Notes under the pieces: generated by a model
The model's database searches: none
What the model saw: only the letters and a program-made list of their open reading frames with translations
Told to the model about the DNA's origin: nothing
Shown: positions 33,201 through 40,851 of the stretch, piece after piece
Layout of the letters: each line of letters opens with the position of its first letter
Position numbering within the stretch: the first letter of the stretch is position 1
Position numbers and translations under genes: made by a program
Assembly: GCA_018223365.1 (NCBI GenBank)
Contig: JAGTTP010000002.1
Location: 568,501 to 632,500, forward strand
Direction: 5' to 3'
DNA from: Clostridiaceae bacterium Marseille-Q4145
GTDB lineage: Bacteria > Bacillota > Clostridia > Lachnospirales > Lachnospiraceae
DNA: 64,000 nucleotides

Positions 33201-34511
33201 GCTGCCATCCGTGTCCGTGAAAAAAATAAAGAAAAGAGAACCATCGTATCTTCTGCTTATAAGCGTGTAGTATTTACCGAGGAAATGAAAAAAGAATATA
33301 CCATTCTCTGCCCGGATATGTCACCGATTCATTTTAATCTGTTGGAAGCTGCATTCCGTTCCTGTGGATATAAGATCGACGTACTGCCCCGTGCAGACCG
33401 CACTGCAGTAGACCTTGGATTAAAATATGTAAATAATGATGCCTGCTATCCGTCCCTCTTAGTGATCGGACAGATTATGGAAGCGGTTTTATCCGGAAAA
33501 TATGACCTGACCAAAACAGCGATCCTCATTTCCCAGACTGGAGGTGGCTGCCGTGCATCCAACTACATCGGTTTTATCCGCCGTGCGCTGGAAAAAGCAG
33601 GATATCCGAATATTCCGGTTATCTCCATCAACTTAAGCGGCCTGGAAAAAAACCCGGGATTCAAATATACACCGGAAATGCTGTTCAAGGGACTATATGC
33701 ACTGGTATTTGGTGACCTCTTCATGAAAGTTGTCTACCATACCCGCCCTTATGAGCTGGTTCCGGGCGAGACCAACAAGACCTACGAACGTCTCAATGGA
33801 CGCTGCAAGGCATTTCTCATGAAAAAACATCCGTCATGGAGTGGCTTTAAACAGCTGTGTAATCAGATTGTAGATGAATTTGACCATATCCTTGTTACAG
33901 AAGAACAGAAGCCTCGTGTCGGTATTGTCGGCGAGATTCTCGTTAAGTTCTCTCCGTCCGCTAACAATGGACTGGTAGACCTGCTGGAGTCTGAAGGTGC
34001 CGAAGCTGTTGTCCCGGATCTGATGGACTTTCTGCTCTACTGCTTCAAGAACACCGAGTTCAAGGCACAGTACCTGGGCAAGAAGAAAATGACTTCCCGC
34101 ATGGGACGCCTTGGTATCAAAGCACTGGAATTCTTCCGGAGTCCGGCAGACAAGGCACTCCGAAAGAGCACTCACTTCTCTCCGGCTTCCAATATTGACC
34201 ATATGGCTGATATGGCATCTGAGATCGTATCTCTTGGAAACCAGACCGGTGAGGGATGGTTCCTGACCGCAGAGATGCTGGAGCTCATCGAAAATGATAC
34301 GCCGAACATCGTCTGCACCCAGCCATTTGCCTGCCTGCCGAACCACATTGTAGGTAAGGGAGTTATTAAAGAACTGCGGCACCGTCATCCGGATTCCAAT
34401 ATCGTTGCTATCGACTACGATCCGGGTGCCAGTGAAGTCAACCAGCTGAACCGTATCAAACTGATGCTCAGTACCGCTTATAAAAACCTGAAACGTGAAA
34501 AAGAGGCGTAA
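30267..34511 (+). CDS. Giant acyl-CoA dehydratase activase-like protein (two ASKHA domains plus DUF2229)
   Basis: 1414 residues. Two BcrA/BadF-type ASKHA ATPase domains (RLGIDIGSTTVKIAVLDD at 6; FLGIDAGSTTTKIALVGE near 322). Each has the cluster-binding Cys motif (GICAGGTGSF; EACSSGCGSF). A Cys knuckle follows (CHGCTNNC), then DUF2229 and a C-terminal region with CYPAK and CYPS motifs resembling dehydratase subunits. The family relates to activators of 2-hydroxyacyl-CoA dehydratases, but these large fused forms have no assigned substrate. No dehydratase genes are adjacent, and it stands alone between its own leader and a bidirectional terminator. Confidence 0.9.
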   Translation: MNKCYRLGIDIGSTTVKIAVLDDENKFLFSDYERHFANIQETLADLLEKAVNTLGPFHMYPVITGSGGLTLAQYLDVPFVQEVVAVAEALQTYAPKTDVAIELGGEDAKIIYFEGGNVEQRMNGICAGGTGSFIDQMASLLQTDATGLNEYAKHYHSLYSIAARCGVFAKTDIQPLINEGATKEDLSASIFQAVVNQTISGLACGKPIRGHVAFLGGPLHFLSELRECFIRTLKLDEEHTIIPQFSHLFAASGSALLSKKEKAVSAEDMIKRLQSKIQIAFEVQRLDPLFHDQKEFDEFSERHAQAKVVKKDLSTYEGNCFLGIDAGSTTTKIALVGEDGSLLYSFYHNNNGSTLHITLEALKDLFSKLPKKAHIVRSCSTGYGEALVKAALMLDEGEVETISHYYAAQFFDPNVDCILDIGGQDMKCIRIKNHTVDNVQLNEACSSGCGSFIETFAKSLNLSIQDFAQAALFAKNPIDLGTRCTVFMNSRVKQAQKEGAGVDDISAGLAYSVIKNALFKVIKVSDASSLGKNIVVQGGTFYNNAVLRSLEKIADCQVTRPDIAGIMGAFGAALIARERYEGQETTMLTKEQMEELQYSTSMTKCHGCTNNCRLTINKFSDGRRYISGNRCERGLGKEKKKNPAPNLFAYKNERLFSYEPLSDTDATRGLVGIPRVLNMYENYPFWFTFFTKLKYRVVLSPMSTHELYEQGIESIPSESECYPAKLAHGHVKWLLQHNIPFIFYPCVPYERSEFKDANNHYNCPIVTSYAENIKNNMEELKSDRYDFRNPFLSFESLEIMTSRLIEEFSGEKGMTAQEITDAAKAAWEELRQARLDICQKGEETLKWIEEHHAHGIVLAGRPYHVDNEINHGIPELINSYGMAVLTEDSVSHIHEEDRPLRVMDQWMYHSRLYAAADFVKTREDLDLIQLNSFGCGLDAVTTDQVNEILTNSGKIYTCLKIDEVNNLGAARIRVRSLLAAIRVREKNKEKRTIVSSAYKRVVFTEEMKKEYTILCPDMSPIHFNLLEAAFRSCGYKIDVLPRADRTAVDLGLKYVNNDACYPSLLVIGQIMEAVLSGKYDLTKTAILISQTGGGCRASNYIGFIRRALEKAGYPNIPVISINLSGLEKNPGFKYTPEMLFKGLYALVFGDLFMKVVYHTRPYELVPGETNKTYERLNGRCKAFLMKKHPSWSGFKQLCNQIVDEFDHILVTEEQKPRVGIVGEILVKFSPSANNGLVDLLESEGAEAVVPDLMDFLLYCFKNTEFKAQYLGKKKMTSRMGRLGIKALEFFRSPADKALRKSTHFSPASNIDHMADMASEIVSLGNQTGEGWFLTAEMLELIENDTPNIVCTQPFACLPNHIVGKGVIKELRHRHPDSNIVAIDYDPGASEVNQLNRIKLMLSTAYKNLKREKEA

Positions 34512-34586
34512 ATTATACTAGCCGTCAGGAGCACCACTGTATATAAGGCTCATATGAAGCATATCGGATCATCATGTCAAAAAAAC

Positions 34587-34630
34587 GGCCAGAGCGAACA
34601 CTTTTGTGTTCGCTCTGGCCGGATTCTTTT
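34587..34630. terminator. Bidirectional terminator between convergent genes
   Basis: GGCCAGAGCGAACAC and its exact reverse complement around TTTT (34587-34620). T-tracts flank it on both strands. It serves the activase gene (+) and metQ (-). Confidence 0.92.
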
Positions 34631-34645
34631 TGAAACTGTCGTAAT

Positions 34646-35569
34646 TTACTCCTCAAACGGGATAACTGCTCCGTCATATTTCTCATTGATGAAGTTCTTG
34701 ATCTCATCAGATTTCAGAACATCTACCAGTGCTTTCACACCTTCGTTATTCTCATTTCCTTCTTTCACAACAACTACATTTACATAAGTCTTTGCTGCTT
34801 CAGAATCAGATTTCTCATAAGCAAGTGCATCTTTACCTACAGAGAAGCCTGCCTGCAGTGCGTAGTTTCCGTTCAGGACTACGTAAGCAACTTCGTCTAC
34901 AACTCTGGCTACAGACTCTGCTGCCAGTTCTTCGATCTTGATGTTATGCGGGTTCTCAGCGATGTCATTAACGGTTGCTTCCAGACCTGCGCCATCTTTC
35001 AGAGTGATGATACCATTATCCTGCAGAAGCAGAAGGGCACGTGCCTCATTAGTGGTATCGTTCGGTACTGCGATAGTGTCACCATCAGCGATCTCATCAA
35101 GGCTTGCTTTTGTTCCCGGATAAATTCCGAACGGCTCGTAATGGATTTTACCAACCTCTACCAGATGAGTTCCTTTCTCTGCATTGAAGCTGTCCAGATA
35201 CGGTACATGCTGGAAATAGTTTGCATCCATCTCGCCGCTCTCTACTACCTCATTCGGAAGTACATAATCATCGAACTCAGTAACTTCCAGATCCCATCCC
35301 TGCTCAGCCAGGATCGGTTTTGCTGCCGCCAGAATCTCAGCATGCGGGGTAGCGGAAGCTGCTACGGTAATGGTTCCCTTTGTCTCAGTTGCTGCTGCGT
35401 CAGCGCTGTCGTCTGCTGCATCCGTTTCCTCTGCTGCTGCATCGTCGGTGGTTTCTTCCGTAGCCTCAGAAGCTGCTGCGTTTTCCTCCGTTTTGCTGCT
35501 GCCGCATCCAGTCAGCACACCAACTGCGAGCACACCTGCAAGAACACTTGCTAAAACTTTTCTTTTCAT
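34646..35569 (-). CDS. metQ: Methionine ABC transporter substrate-binding lipoprotein
   Basis: 307 residues. Lipoprotein signal with lipobox LTGC (Cys 22), an acidic Ala/Glu/Asp linker (residues 25-62), then the NlpA/MetQ domain (ITVAASATPHAEILAAAKP ... NYFQHVPYLDSFN ... VPNDTTNEARALLLLQ). It binds methionine outside the membrane and delivers it to MetI/MetN. Last gene of metNIQ. Confidence 0.94.
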   Translation of the reverse strand: MKRKVLASVLAGVLAVGVLTGCGSSKTEENAAASEATEETTDDAAAEETDAADDSADAAATETKGTITVAASATPHAEILAAAKPILAEQGWDLEVTEFDDYVLPNEVVESGEMDANYFQHVPYLDSFNAEKGTHLVEVGKIHYEPFGIYPGTKASLDEIADGDTIAVPNDTTNEARALLLLQDNGIITLKDGAGLEATVNDIAENPHNIKIEELAAESVARVVDEVAYVVLNGNYALQAGFSVGKDALAYEKSDSEAAKTYVNVVVVKEGNENNEGVKALVDVLKSDEIKNFINEKYDGAVIPFEE

Positions 35570-35621
35570 AATTTTTTCCTCACTTTCTATCTGGAACTGC
35601 TTGTTGCAGTTTCATTCCTAT

Positions 35622-36281
35622 TTATTTTCTGTGGTCAAATTTATCGGCAGTCTTCATTCCAATGGTCTGGAAAATCTGGAACAGAACTACCAGCAGCACA
35701 ACGGTTACAATCATGATATCCGTCTGCCATCTGGTATAACCATATCGAATGGCGATAGCTCCCAGACCTCCGCCTCCGACAGCTCCTGACATAGCAGAAT
35801 ATCCAAGAATCGTTCCAAGGGAAATAGTTGCTCCTACCAAAAGGGAAGTTCTCGCCTCCACCAACAATACTTTTGTTACAATATCAAAATCTGAAGCTCC
35901 CATAGATCTGGCTGCCTCGATGACTCCTGCATCTACTTCTTTTAAAGAAGACTCCACCATACGTGCAATATATGGTGCGGCTGCCACTACCAACGGTACG
36001 ATGGTTGCAGTGGAACCATAGCTCTTTCCTACCAGAAACCTGGTAAATGGAATGAGCAGAACCAGTAAAATAATGAACGGAATACTTCGCACGATATTCA
36101 CGATCACATCTAAAATCTTGTAAATGAACGAATTCGGCCGGATACCGTCTTTATCGGAAACGGTAAGAACAATTCCCATGGGAAGTCCGATAATGTAACC
36201 GGCAATCGTGGATACCAACGTCATATAAAGGGTTTCGCCGATTCCGGCAATAATCATATTCGTTACTTCACTACTCCACAT
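35622..36281 (-). CDS. metI: Methionine ABC transporter permease
   Basis: 219 residues, five to six membrane helices and the EAA loop that contacts the ATPase (EAARSMGASDFDIVTKVLL). ATG 36281 follows GGAGGTG. It overlaps the metN stop by 11 bases. Confidence 0.94.
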   Translation of the reverse strand: MWSSEVTNMIIAGIGETLYMTLVSTIAGYIIGLPMGIVLTVSDKDGIRPNSFIYKILDVIVNIVRSIPFIILLVLLIPFTRFLVGKSYGSTATIVPLVVAAAPYIARMVESSLKEVDAGVIEAARSMGASDFDIVTKVLLVEARTSLLVGATISLGTILGYSAMSGAVGGGGLGAIAIRYGYTRWQTDIMIVTVVLLVVLFQIFQTIGMKTADKFDHRK

Positions 36282-37314
36282 CACCTGTCACCTCCTCGAT
36301 CTCCAATCCATGCTCTTTTAAATATTCTTCCATATCAATCTGCAGATGTCTGTCATCCGGCAGTCCAAGGATCATTTCTCCCTTGGCAACACCGCCAACA
36401 TTTTTTGTATCCGCCCGCAAAATATTAACCGGAGTACCAAACTTCAGGATCATATTGGCAATCACCGGTTCAAAAGCTGAGTTCTCGGAAAATACAATTC
36501 GCAGTTTCCGGTCACTCTGAATTCGCTCCATCTGAACAGCCACAGCTCCTTCGGTTCTCACATCGCTCTCAGGCAGATCCTTAAGAATCAGCTCCTTGGC
36601 TGCCTTGGACTTTGGATGGCTGAAAATCTCTTCCACCAAACCATTTTCCACCAGTTCCCCATGCTCAATAATGGCTACCCGATTACAGATTTCCCGGATA
36701 ACGGACATCTGGTGGGTAATGATAACAATGGTAATTCCAAACTGCTCATTAATCTGCTTTAACAGCTCCAGAATGGAAGCCGTTGTCTGCGGATCCAGCG
36801 CACTGGTTGCCTCATCACAGAGCAGAATCTTCGGATTGGATGCCAGTGCTCTCGCAATAGCTACCCTCTGCTTCTGTCCACCTGACAACTGTGCCGGAAA
36901 TGCTTTTTCCTTCTCTTCCAGTCCCACAGTCTTCAAAAGTTCCTTTGCCCTAACCTTTGCATCCTTCTTCTTCACACCCTGAATCAACAGTGGGAAACAG
37001 ATATTATCAATGACATTTTTCTGCATCAGCAGATTAAAATGCTGGAAAATCATTGCAATGTCACTGCGCTGTTTTCTCAGTTCTTTTTCATTTAATGCGC
37101 CCAGATCTCTGTCTTCAATCAATACCTGACCGTCCGTAGGCCGCTCCAGGAAATTCAGACATCGTACCAGAGTACTCTTTCCTGCACCGGACATTCCGAT
37201 AATTCCGTAAATATCTCCCTTCTCAATCGTAAGGTTGATATCCCGCAGCGCATCCACATGCATCCCTTTTTGCTCGAAGGTCTTCGACAAATGTTTTACT
37301 TCTATCTCCGTCAT
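36271..37314 (-). CDS. metN: Methionine ABC transporter ATPase
   Basis: 347 residues from ATG 37314 (GAGGAACG upstream). Walker A GMSGAGKSTL, signature LSGGQKQR, Walker B ILLCDEATSALD, H-loop. The C-terminal NIL domain (about 265-345) binds methionine and inhibits transport when the cell is replete. An upstream in-frame extension overlaps the attenuator and is not used. Confidence 0.95.
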   Translation of the reverse strand: MTEIEVKHLSKTFEQKGMHVDALRDINLTIEKGDIYGIIGMSGAGKSTLVRCLNFLERPTDGQVLIEDRDLGALNEKELRKQRSDIAMIFQHFNLLMQKNVIDNICFPLLIQGVKKKDAKVRAKELLKTVGLEEKEKAFPAQLSGGQKQRVAIARALASNPKILLCDEATSALDPQTTASILELLKQINEQFGITIVIITHQMSVIREICNRVAIIEHGELVENGLVEEIFSHPKSKAAKELILKDLPESDVRTEGAVAVQMERIQSDRKLRIVFSENSAFEPVIANMILKFGTPVNILRADTKNVGGVAKGEMILGLPDDRHLQIDMEEYLKEHGLEIEEVTGDVE

Positions 37315-37336
37315 AACGTTCCTCTCTTTACTCCAC

Positions 37337-37365
37337 AAAAAAGGAACCATCTGCGCGATGATTCC
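37337..37365 (-). terminator. Attenuator terminator in the metN leader
   Basis: Plus-strand arms GGAACCATC (37343-37351) and GATGATTCC (37357-37365), 9 bp with one wobble and loop of five; on the minus strand TTTTTT follows. It sits between the leader peptide and metN, so it must be bypassed for expression. Its 5' arm and loop can alternatively pair with 37405-37416. Confidence 0.88.
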
Positions 37366-37393
37366 TTGTTGAGCGATTCTTTGTCTTACAAAG

Positions 37394-37513
37394 TCAAACC
37401 GAAACATCAGACGCAGCTTTTCTTTTTTTCATAACAAAACACATGTCCATGGATTTGCACATGCACATTTTCCCGGTCATCATACAAGTCATCATTGTGC
37501 TGGTCTTCATCAT
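37394..37513 (-). CDS. Methionine/cysteine-rich leader peptide of the met operon
   Basis: 39 codons with AAAGGAG at ideal distance before ATG 37513. The peptide starts MMKTSTMMTCMMTGKMCMCK and has 11 Met (1, 2, 7, 8, 11, 12, 16, 18, 22, 24, 28) and four Cys. Such density can hardly be chance. Stop codon at 37394 is about 30 bases before the terminator. Ribosome stalling at Met codons under Met shortage would leave CTGCGTCTGATG (37416-37405) free to pair with the terminator's 5' side. This matches classical amino-acid operon attenuation; the mechanism is inferred from sequence. Confidence 0.82.
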   Translation of the reverse strand: MMKTSTMMTCMMTGKMCMCKSMDMCFVMKKRKAASDVSV

Positions 37514-37545
37514 TTCGGTTCTCCTTTCTCGTTTTTATAACGCAT

Positions 37546-37575
37546 ATTATAGCAAGGTTTTCCAGAAAGTGTTAA
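37546..37575 (-). promoter_or_regulatory. metNIQ promoter
   Basis: On the minus strand TTAACA (37575-37570), 18-base spacer, TATAAT (37551-37546). The leader peptide starts 33 bases downstream of the -10. Confidence 0.75.
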
Positions 37576-37593
37576 TATGAGAAACCTTGGATT

Positions 37594-37616
37594 CGTTATA
37601 GGATAAACCTATAACG
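37594..37616. promoter_or_regulatory. Probable LysR-type operator
   Basis: CGTTATAGG and CCTATAACG, perfect 9-bp inverted repeat around ATAAA, containing a T-N11-A LysR box. It lies about 20 bases upstream of the metN -35 and overlaps the stop codon of the lysR gene. Confidence 0.65.
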
Positions 37617-38520
37617 TAATTACTTTTTCCTTATATTTCTTCAATTCTTCAATATAAATTTCCCCGATATGGCTGATCTTTACTCCTTTTCGTTTCAGAT
37701 AGCCAATCCGCATTTTCTCTGTCTCTCTCAGTGGAATCGCCATATAATCATCCCCGTTCAAGTCCTCGCAAATGATGCCGGAACACAGGGTGTAGGCATT
37801 CAGGCCTCTCATTAGGTTCAGAAGCGTGGCACGGTCATTAGCCTTAATGAGACGACGATAATCATAGGTACTCTTCATCTCTTCCGCCAGATAAAGGGAA
37901 TTATTCTTTCCCTGGTCAAATGACAGGCATGGATACTCGTCCAGTTCTTCCATACTGATCACCTGCTGTCCCGCCAAAGGATGCCCAGACCAGAGATATA
38001 CGAATGTATCACACTGAAACAGTTCTATAAATTCCAGCCCATTTTCCCGGAACATTTTATTAAGCACATTCTCATTAAAATCATTCTGATAAAGAACTCC
38101 TATCTCACTTTTAAAATTCTTTACATTTTCAATGACACTGGTGGTCGTCGTCTCGTGGACCGCAAACTCATACTGCTCCATGCCTGTCTTTTTCACGGTC
38201 TCCACAAATGCCTGCACCACAAAGGTATAGTGCTGGGTAGATACACTGAATTTCTCTTTTGTTTTTTTGTCAATGTATTTAGATTTCAGAAGTCCGAACT
38301 GCTCCGTCACCTGCCGGGCGTATCCCAGAAATTCCTCACCTTCCGGTGTGATCACAATTCCCCGGTTGGAACGCAGGAAAATATCAAATCCAAGCTCCGT
38401 CTCCAGCTCCCGAATCGTCTCCGACAGACTCGGCTGAGAAATAAAAAGCTGCTTGGATGCCTCATTGATGGAATTGCAGTCCGCAATCGTCAGGGCGTAT
38501 TTTAACTGTTGAAGAGTCAT
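37609..38520 (-). CDS. LysR-family regulator, probably of metNIQ
   Basis: 303 residues. N-terminal winged HTH (CNSINEASKQLFISQPSLSE), then a periplasmic-binding-like effector domain. Same direction as metNIQ and directly upstream, with a LysR-type palindrome between them, so control of methionine or sulfur uptake is likely. The exact effector is unknown; relatives include CysB/MetR-type proteins. Confidence 0.88.
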   Translation of the reverse strand: MTLQQLKYALTIADCNSINEASKQLFISQPSLSETIRELETELGFDIFLRSNRGIVITPEGEEFLGYARQVTEQFGLLKSKYIDKKTKEKFSVSTQHYTFVVQAFVETVKKTGMEQYEFAVHETTTTSVIENVKNFKSEIGVLYQNDFNENVLNKMFRENGLEFIELFQCDTFVYLWSGHPLAGQQVISMEELDEYPCLSFDQGKNNSLYLAEEMKSTYDYRRLIKANDRATLLNLMRGLNAYTLCSGIICEDLNGDDYMAIPLRETEKMRIGYLKRKGVKISHIGEIYIEELKKYKEKVITL

Positions 38521-38529
38521 AGTTTTCTC

Positions 38530-38700
38530 CTAAATCAATGTATATTGCATCCATTCATAATGCAGCATGGAACCTTCTATAATTTCCGGTGGTAGTAGAT
38601 CTCTTGCCACTACTTTCAGTTCCTCTTCCAGTTCATCGGTTCTTCTTAAATGAGCGTAATCGCCGTCAATGCGCTCTACGATATAATCACAGACTAACAT
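38530..38700 (-). CDS. DUF3006-like small protein
   Basis: 56 residues from ATG 38700 (AAAGGA upstream): MLVCDYIVERIDGDYAHLRR, then an acidic stretch and LLPPEIIEGSML. The pattern fits DUF3006 (small beta protein, unknown function). It ends nine bases before lysR and may be cotranscribed. Confidence 0.65.
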   Translation of the reverse strand: MLVCDYIVERIDGDYAHLRRTDELEEELKVVARDLLPPEIIEGSMLHYEWMQYTLI

Positions 38701-38856
38701 GTTTTGTATTTCCTTTCCATTTTTCTCTATTCTACCATATCCTCCATGTAAGCGCACGCCTCCAGATATATTTTGTACAATTCAGCTATTACTACTCTTC
38801 TTAATATATGCTATACTTGCCTCTGTCATATTACATAAGAAATCGAGGTGTTTTAT

Positions 38857-40212
38857 TTGACTGAAAATACAACTACCCAGCACGACCAGTACTATGAGAT
38901 GGCCAACGCCCCGGTCAATCGGATCATTCCGAAACTGGCAGTTCCTACCATCATCAGCATGCTGGTAACTTCTATTTACAACATGGCCGATACGTTTTTC
39001 GTAAGCCAGCTGGGAACCAGTGCTTCTGGTGCCATAGGCATTGTCTTCTCTGCCATGGCAATTATCCAGGCGCTGTCCTTCATGGTAGGCATGGGAAGCG
39101 GCAACTTCATAGCCCGATCCATCGGTGCCGGAAAGCGGGAACTGGCAGAACAAGTTGCATCTGTAGCTTTTTTTACAGGATTAATCATCGGACTTCTGAT
39201 TGCAGTTTTTGGTAACCTGAGCCTCAGAAATATTGTCTACTTTCTGGGGGCTACCGAGACCATTGCTCCTTTCGCGGAAGATTACGCTCGTTACATTTTC
39301 ATGGCTGCACCTTTTATGGTATGTTCTTTTATCATGAACAATCTGCTGCGTTTCCAGGGAAAAGCGTTATTCTCCATGATCGGAATTACAACCGGTGGTA
39401 TTTTAAATATTTTTCTGGATCCCATCTTTATCTTCGGTCTTGGACTTGGAACTTCCGGTGCGGCACTGGCTACTGCGTTATCCCAGATAATCAGTTTCTG
39501 TATCCTGTTTTTTATGTGTAATACAAAAAAAGAATGCATTACCATTCTTCCACAAAACTTCCGTCCAACGATAAATATTTACCAGAATATTATTTATGGT
39601 GGAATTCCTTCTCTGGGACGTCAGGGAATCGCCAGCGTGGCAACTATCATCATGAACATCATGGCTCATCCCTACGGAGACGCAGCGATCGCTGCCATGT
39701 CTATTGTCAGTCGTTTTATGATGTTCATCAATTCGGCCATCATCGGATTCGGCCAGGGATTTCAGCCAGTCTGCAGCTTTTGCTTTGGTGCAAAGATGTA
39801 TGCCCGTGTCAAAGAAGCCTGCTGGTTCTGTATCAAAGTCAGCACTGCAATCCTGCTGGTTTTCTGCGTTACCGGTTTTACTTTCTCCGGACATATCATT
39901 GAACTATTTCGAAAGGGAGACGCTGATGTTATCCGCATTGGTACGTTAGCTTTGAGATTGCAGCTTATGACACTTCCGTTACAAGGTGTGATTATTATGG
40001 GAAATATGATGCCCCAGTCTATCGGCTACGGCATCCGTGCCACACTGGTTTCCACCGGCCGCCAGGGACTCTTCCTGATCCCGGCACTCCTGATCCTGAC
40101 GCCGGTCATGGGGCTTCTGGGCATTCAGATTGCTCAACCCATTGCTGATATCTGCACCTTCTTCCTTGCAGCCTTCGTCATGAAAGGCATTTTCAGGGAA
40201 ATGGGGCAATAA
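38857..40212 (+). CDS. MATE-family multidrug/cation efflux transporter
   Basis: About 451 residues and 12 membrane helices in two homologous halves (PTIISMLVTSIYNMADTFFV; GGIPSLGRQGIASVATIIMN). DinF/MepA-like. TTG 38857 is preferred (GAGGTG six bases upstream) over GTG 38848, which lies inside that site. It exports organic cations by Na+ or H+ antiport. Single gene with a strong terminator. Confidence 0.9.
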   Translation: MTENTTTQHDQYYEMANAPVNRIIPKLAVPTIISMLVTSIYNMADTFFVSQLGTSASGAIGIVFSAMAIIQALSFMVGMGSGNFIARSIGAGKRELAEQVASVAFFTGLIIGLLIAVFGNLSLRNIVYFLGATETIAPFAEDYARYIFMAAPFMVCSFIMNNLLRFQGKALFSMIGITTGGILNIFLDPIFIFGLGLGTSGAALATALSQIISFCILFFMCNTKKECITILPQNFRPTINIYQNIIYGGIPSLGRQGIASVATIIMNIMAHPYGDAAIAAMSIVSRFMMFINSAIIGFGQGFQPVCSFCFGAKMYARVKEACWFCIKVSTAILLVFCVTGFTFSGHIIELFRKGDADVIRIGTLALRLQLMTLPLQGVIIMGNMMPQSIGYGIRATLVSTGRQGLFLIPALLILTPVMGLLGIQIAQPIADICTFFLAAFVMKGIFREMGQ

Positions 40213-40226
40213 AAAAATGATATAAT

Positions 40227-40276
40227 AAAAGCGTATTCCTGATCCCCCATGAATCGTTGGAATACGCTTTTTATTT
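40227..40276. terminator. Bidirectional terminator
   Basis: AAAAGCGTATTCC and GGAATACGCTTTT, 13 bp perfect, separated by 19 bases. It serves the MATE gene (+) and the fumarase end of the long minus operon. Confidence 0.88.
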
Positions 40277-40287
40277 TATCTGTCTAT

Positions 40288-40851
40288 TTACGCTTCGTGA
40301 TCTTTCAGATACGCTTTTCTTCCATCATCATAAAGATTATTACCCTCACTGTCAATAATAACAACCAACGGCATATCTTCTACATACAATTTTCTGAGAG
40401 CTTCCGCACCCAGATCCTCATATGCGATCAGTTCACATTTCTTGATACATTTTGCCAGCAGTGCTCCGGCTCCGCCAATGGCTCCAAAATATACGCCGCT
40501 ATATTTTTTCATGGCATCTACTACTTCCGGAAGTCTTGCTCCTTTTCCGATCATGCCGCGGGCACCTACCGACATCATGGTTGGTGCATAGGCATCCATG
40601 CGTCCGCTGGTGGTCGGTCCTGCACTTCCAATGACCTGTCCTGGTTTCGCCGGTGTCGGGCCTACATAATAAATCGTCGCATCCGTAGGATCAAAGGGAA
40701 GTTTCTCGCCTCTTGCAAGAGCTTCGCACATTCTCTTATGTCCTGCATCACGGGACGTATAGATGGTGCCTGTCAGGAGAACGCTGTCCCCTGCATGCAG
40801 GGTCTTTGCCAGTTCTTCCGTCAATGGTAATGTAATCTTTTTTGCTGCCAT
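40288..40851 (-). CDS. fumB: Class I fumarate hydratase, beta subunit
   Basis: 187 residues, the C-terminal-type domain of two-subunit Fe-S fumarases (GTIYTSRDAGHKRMCEAL ... YVGPTPAKPGQVIGSAGPTT). With the alpha subunit it interconverts malate and fumarate using an oxygen-sensitive [4Fe-4S] cluster. Tartrate dehydratase is a related alternative, but the fumarate reductase context favours fumarase. Last gene of the operon. Confidence 0.9.
   Translation of the reverse strand: MAAKKITLPLTEELAKTLHAGDSVLLTGTIYTSRDAGHKRMCEALARGEKLPFDPTDATIYYVGPTPAKPGQVIGSAGPTTSGRMDAYAPTMMSVGARGMIGKGARLPEVVDAMKKYSGVYFGAIGGAGALLAKCIKKCELIAYEDLGAEALRKLYVEDMPLVVIIDSEGNNLYDDGRKAYLKDHEA

Noticed and set aside
37315..37407. 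In-frame N-terminal extension of MetN
   Set aside because: Overlaps the attenuator; ATG 37314 has a proper ribosome site and matches the family start.
37337..37513. S-box or T-box riboswitch before metN
   Set aside because: No S-box core or T-box motif is visible; instead there is a translated Met-rich frame and a simple terminator.
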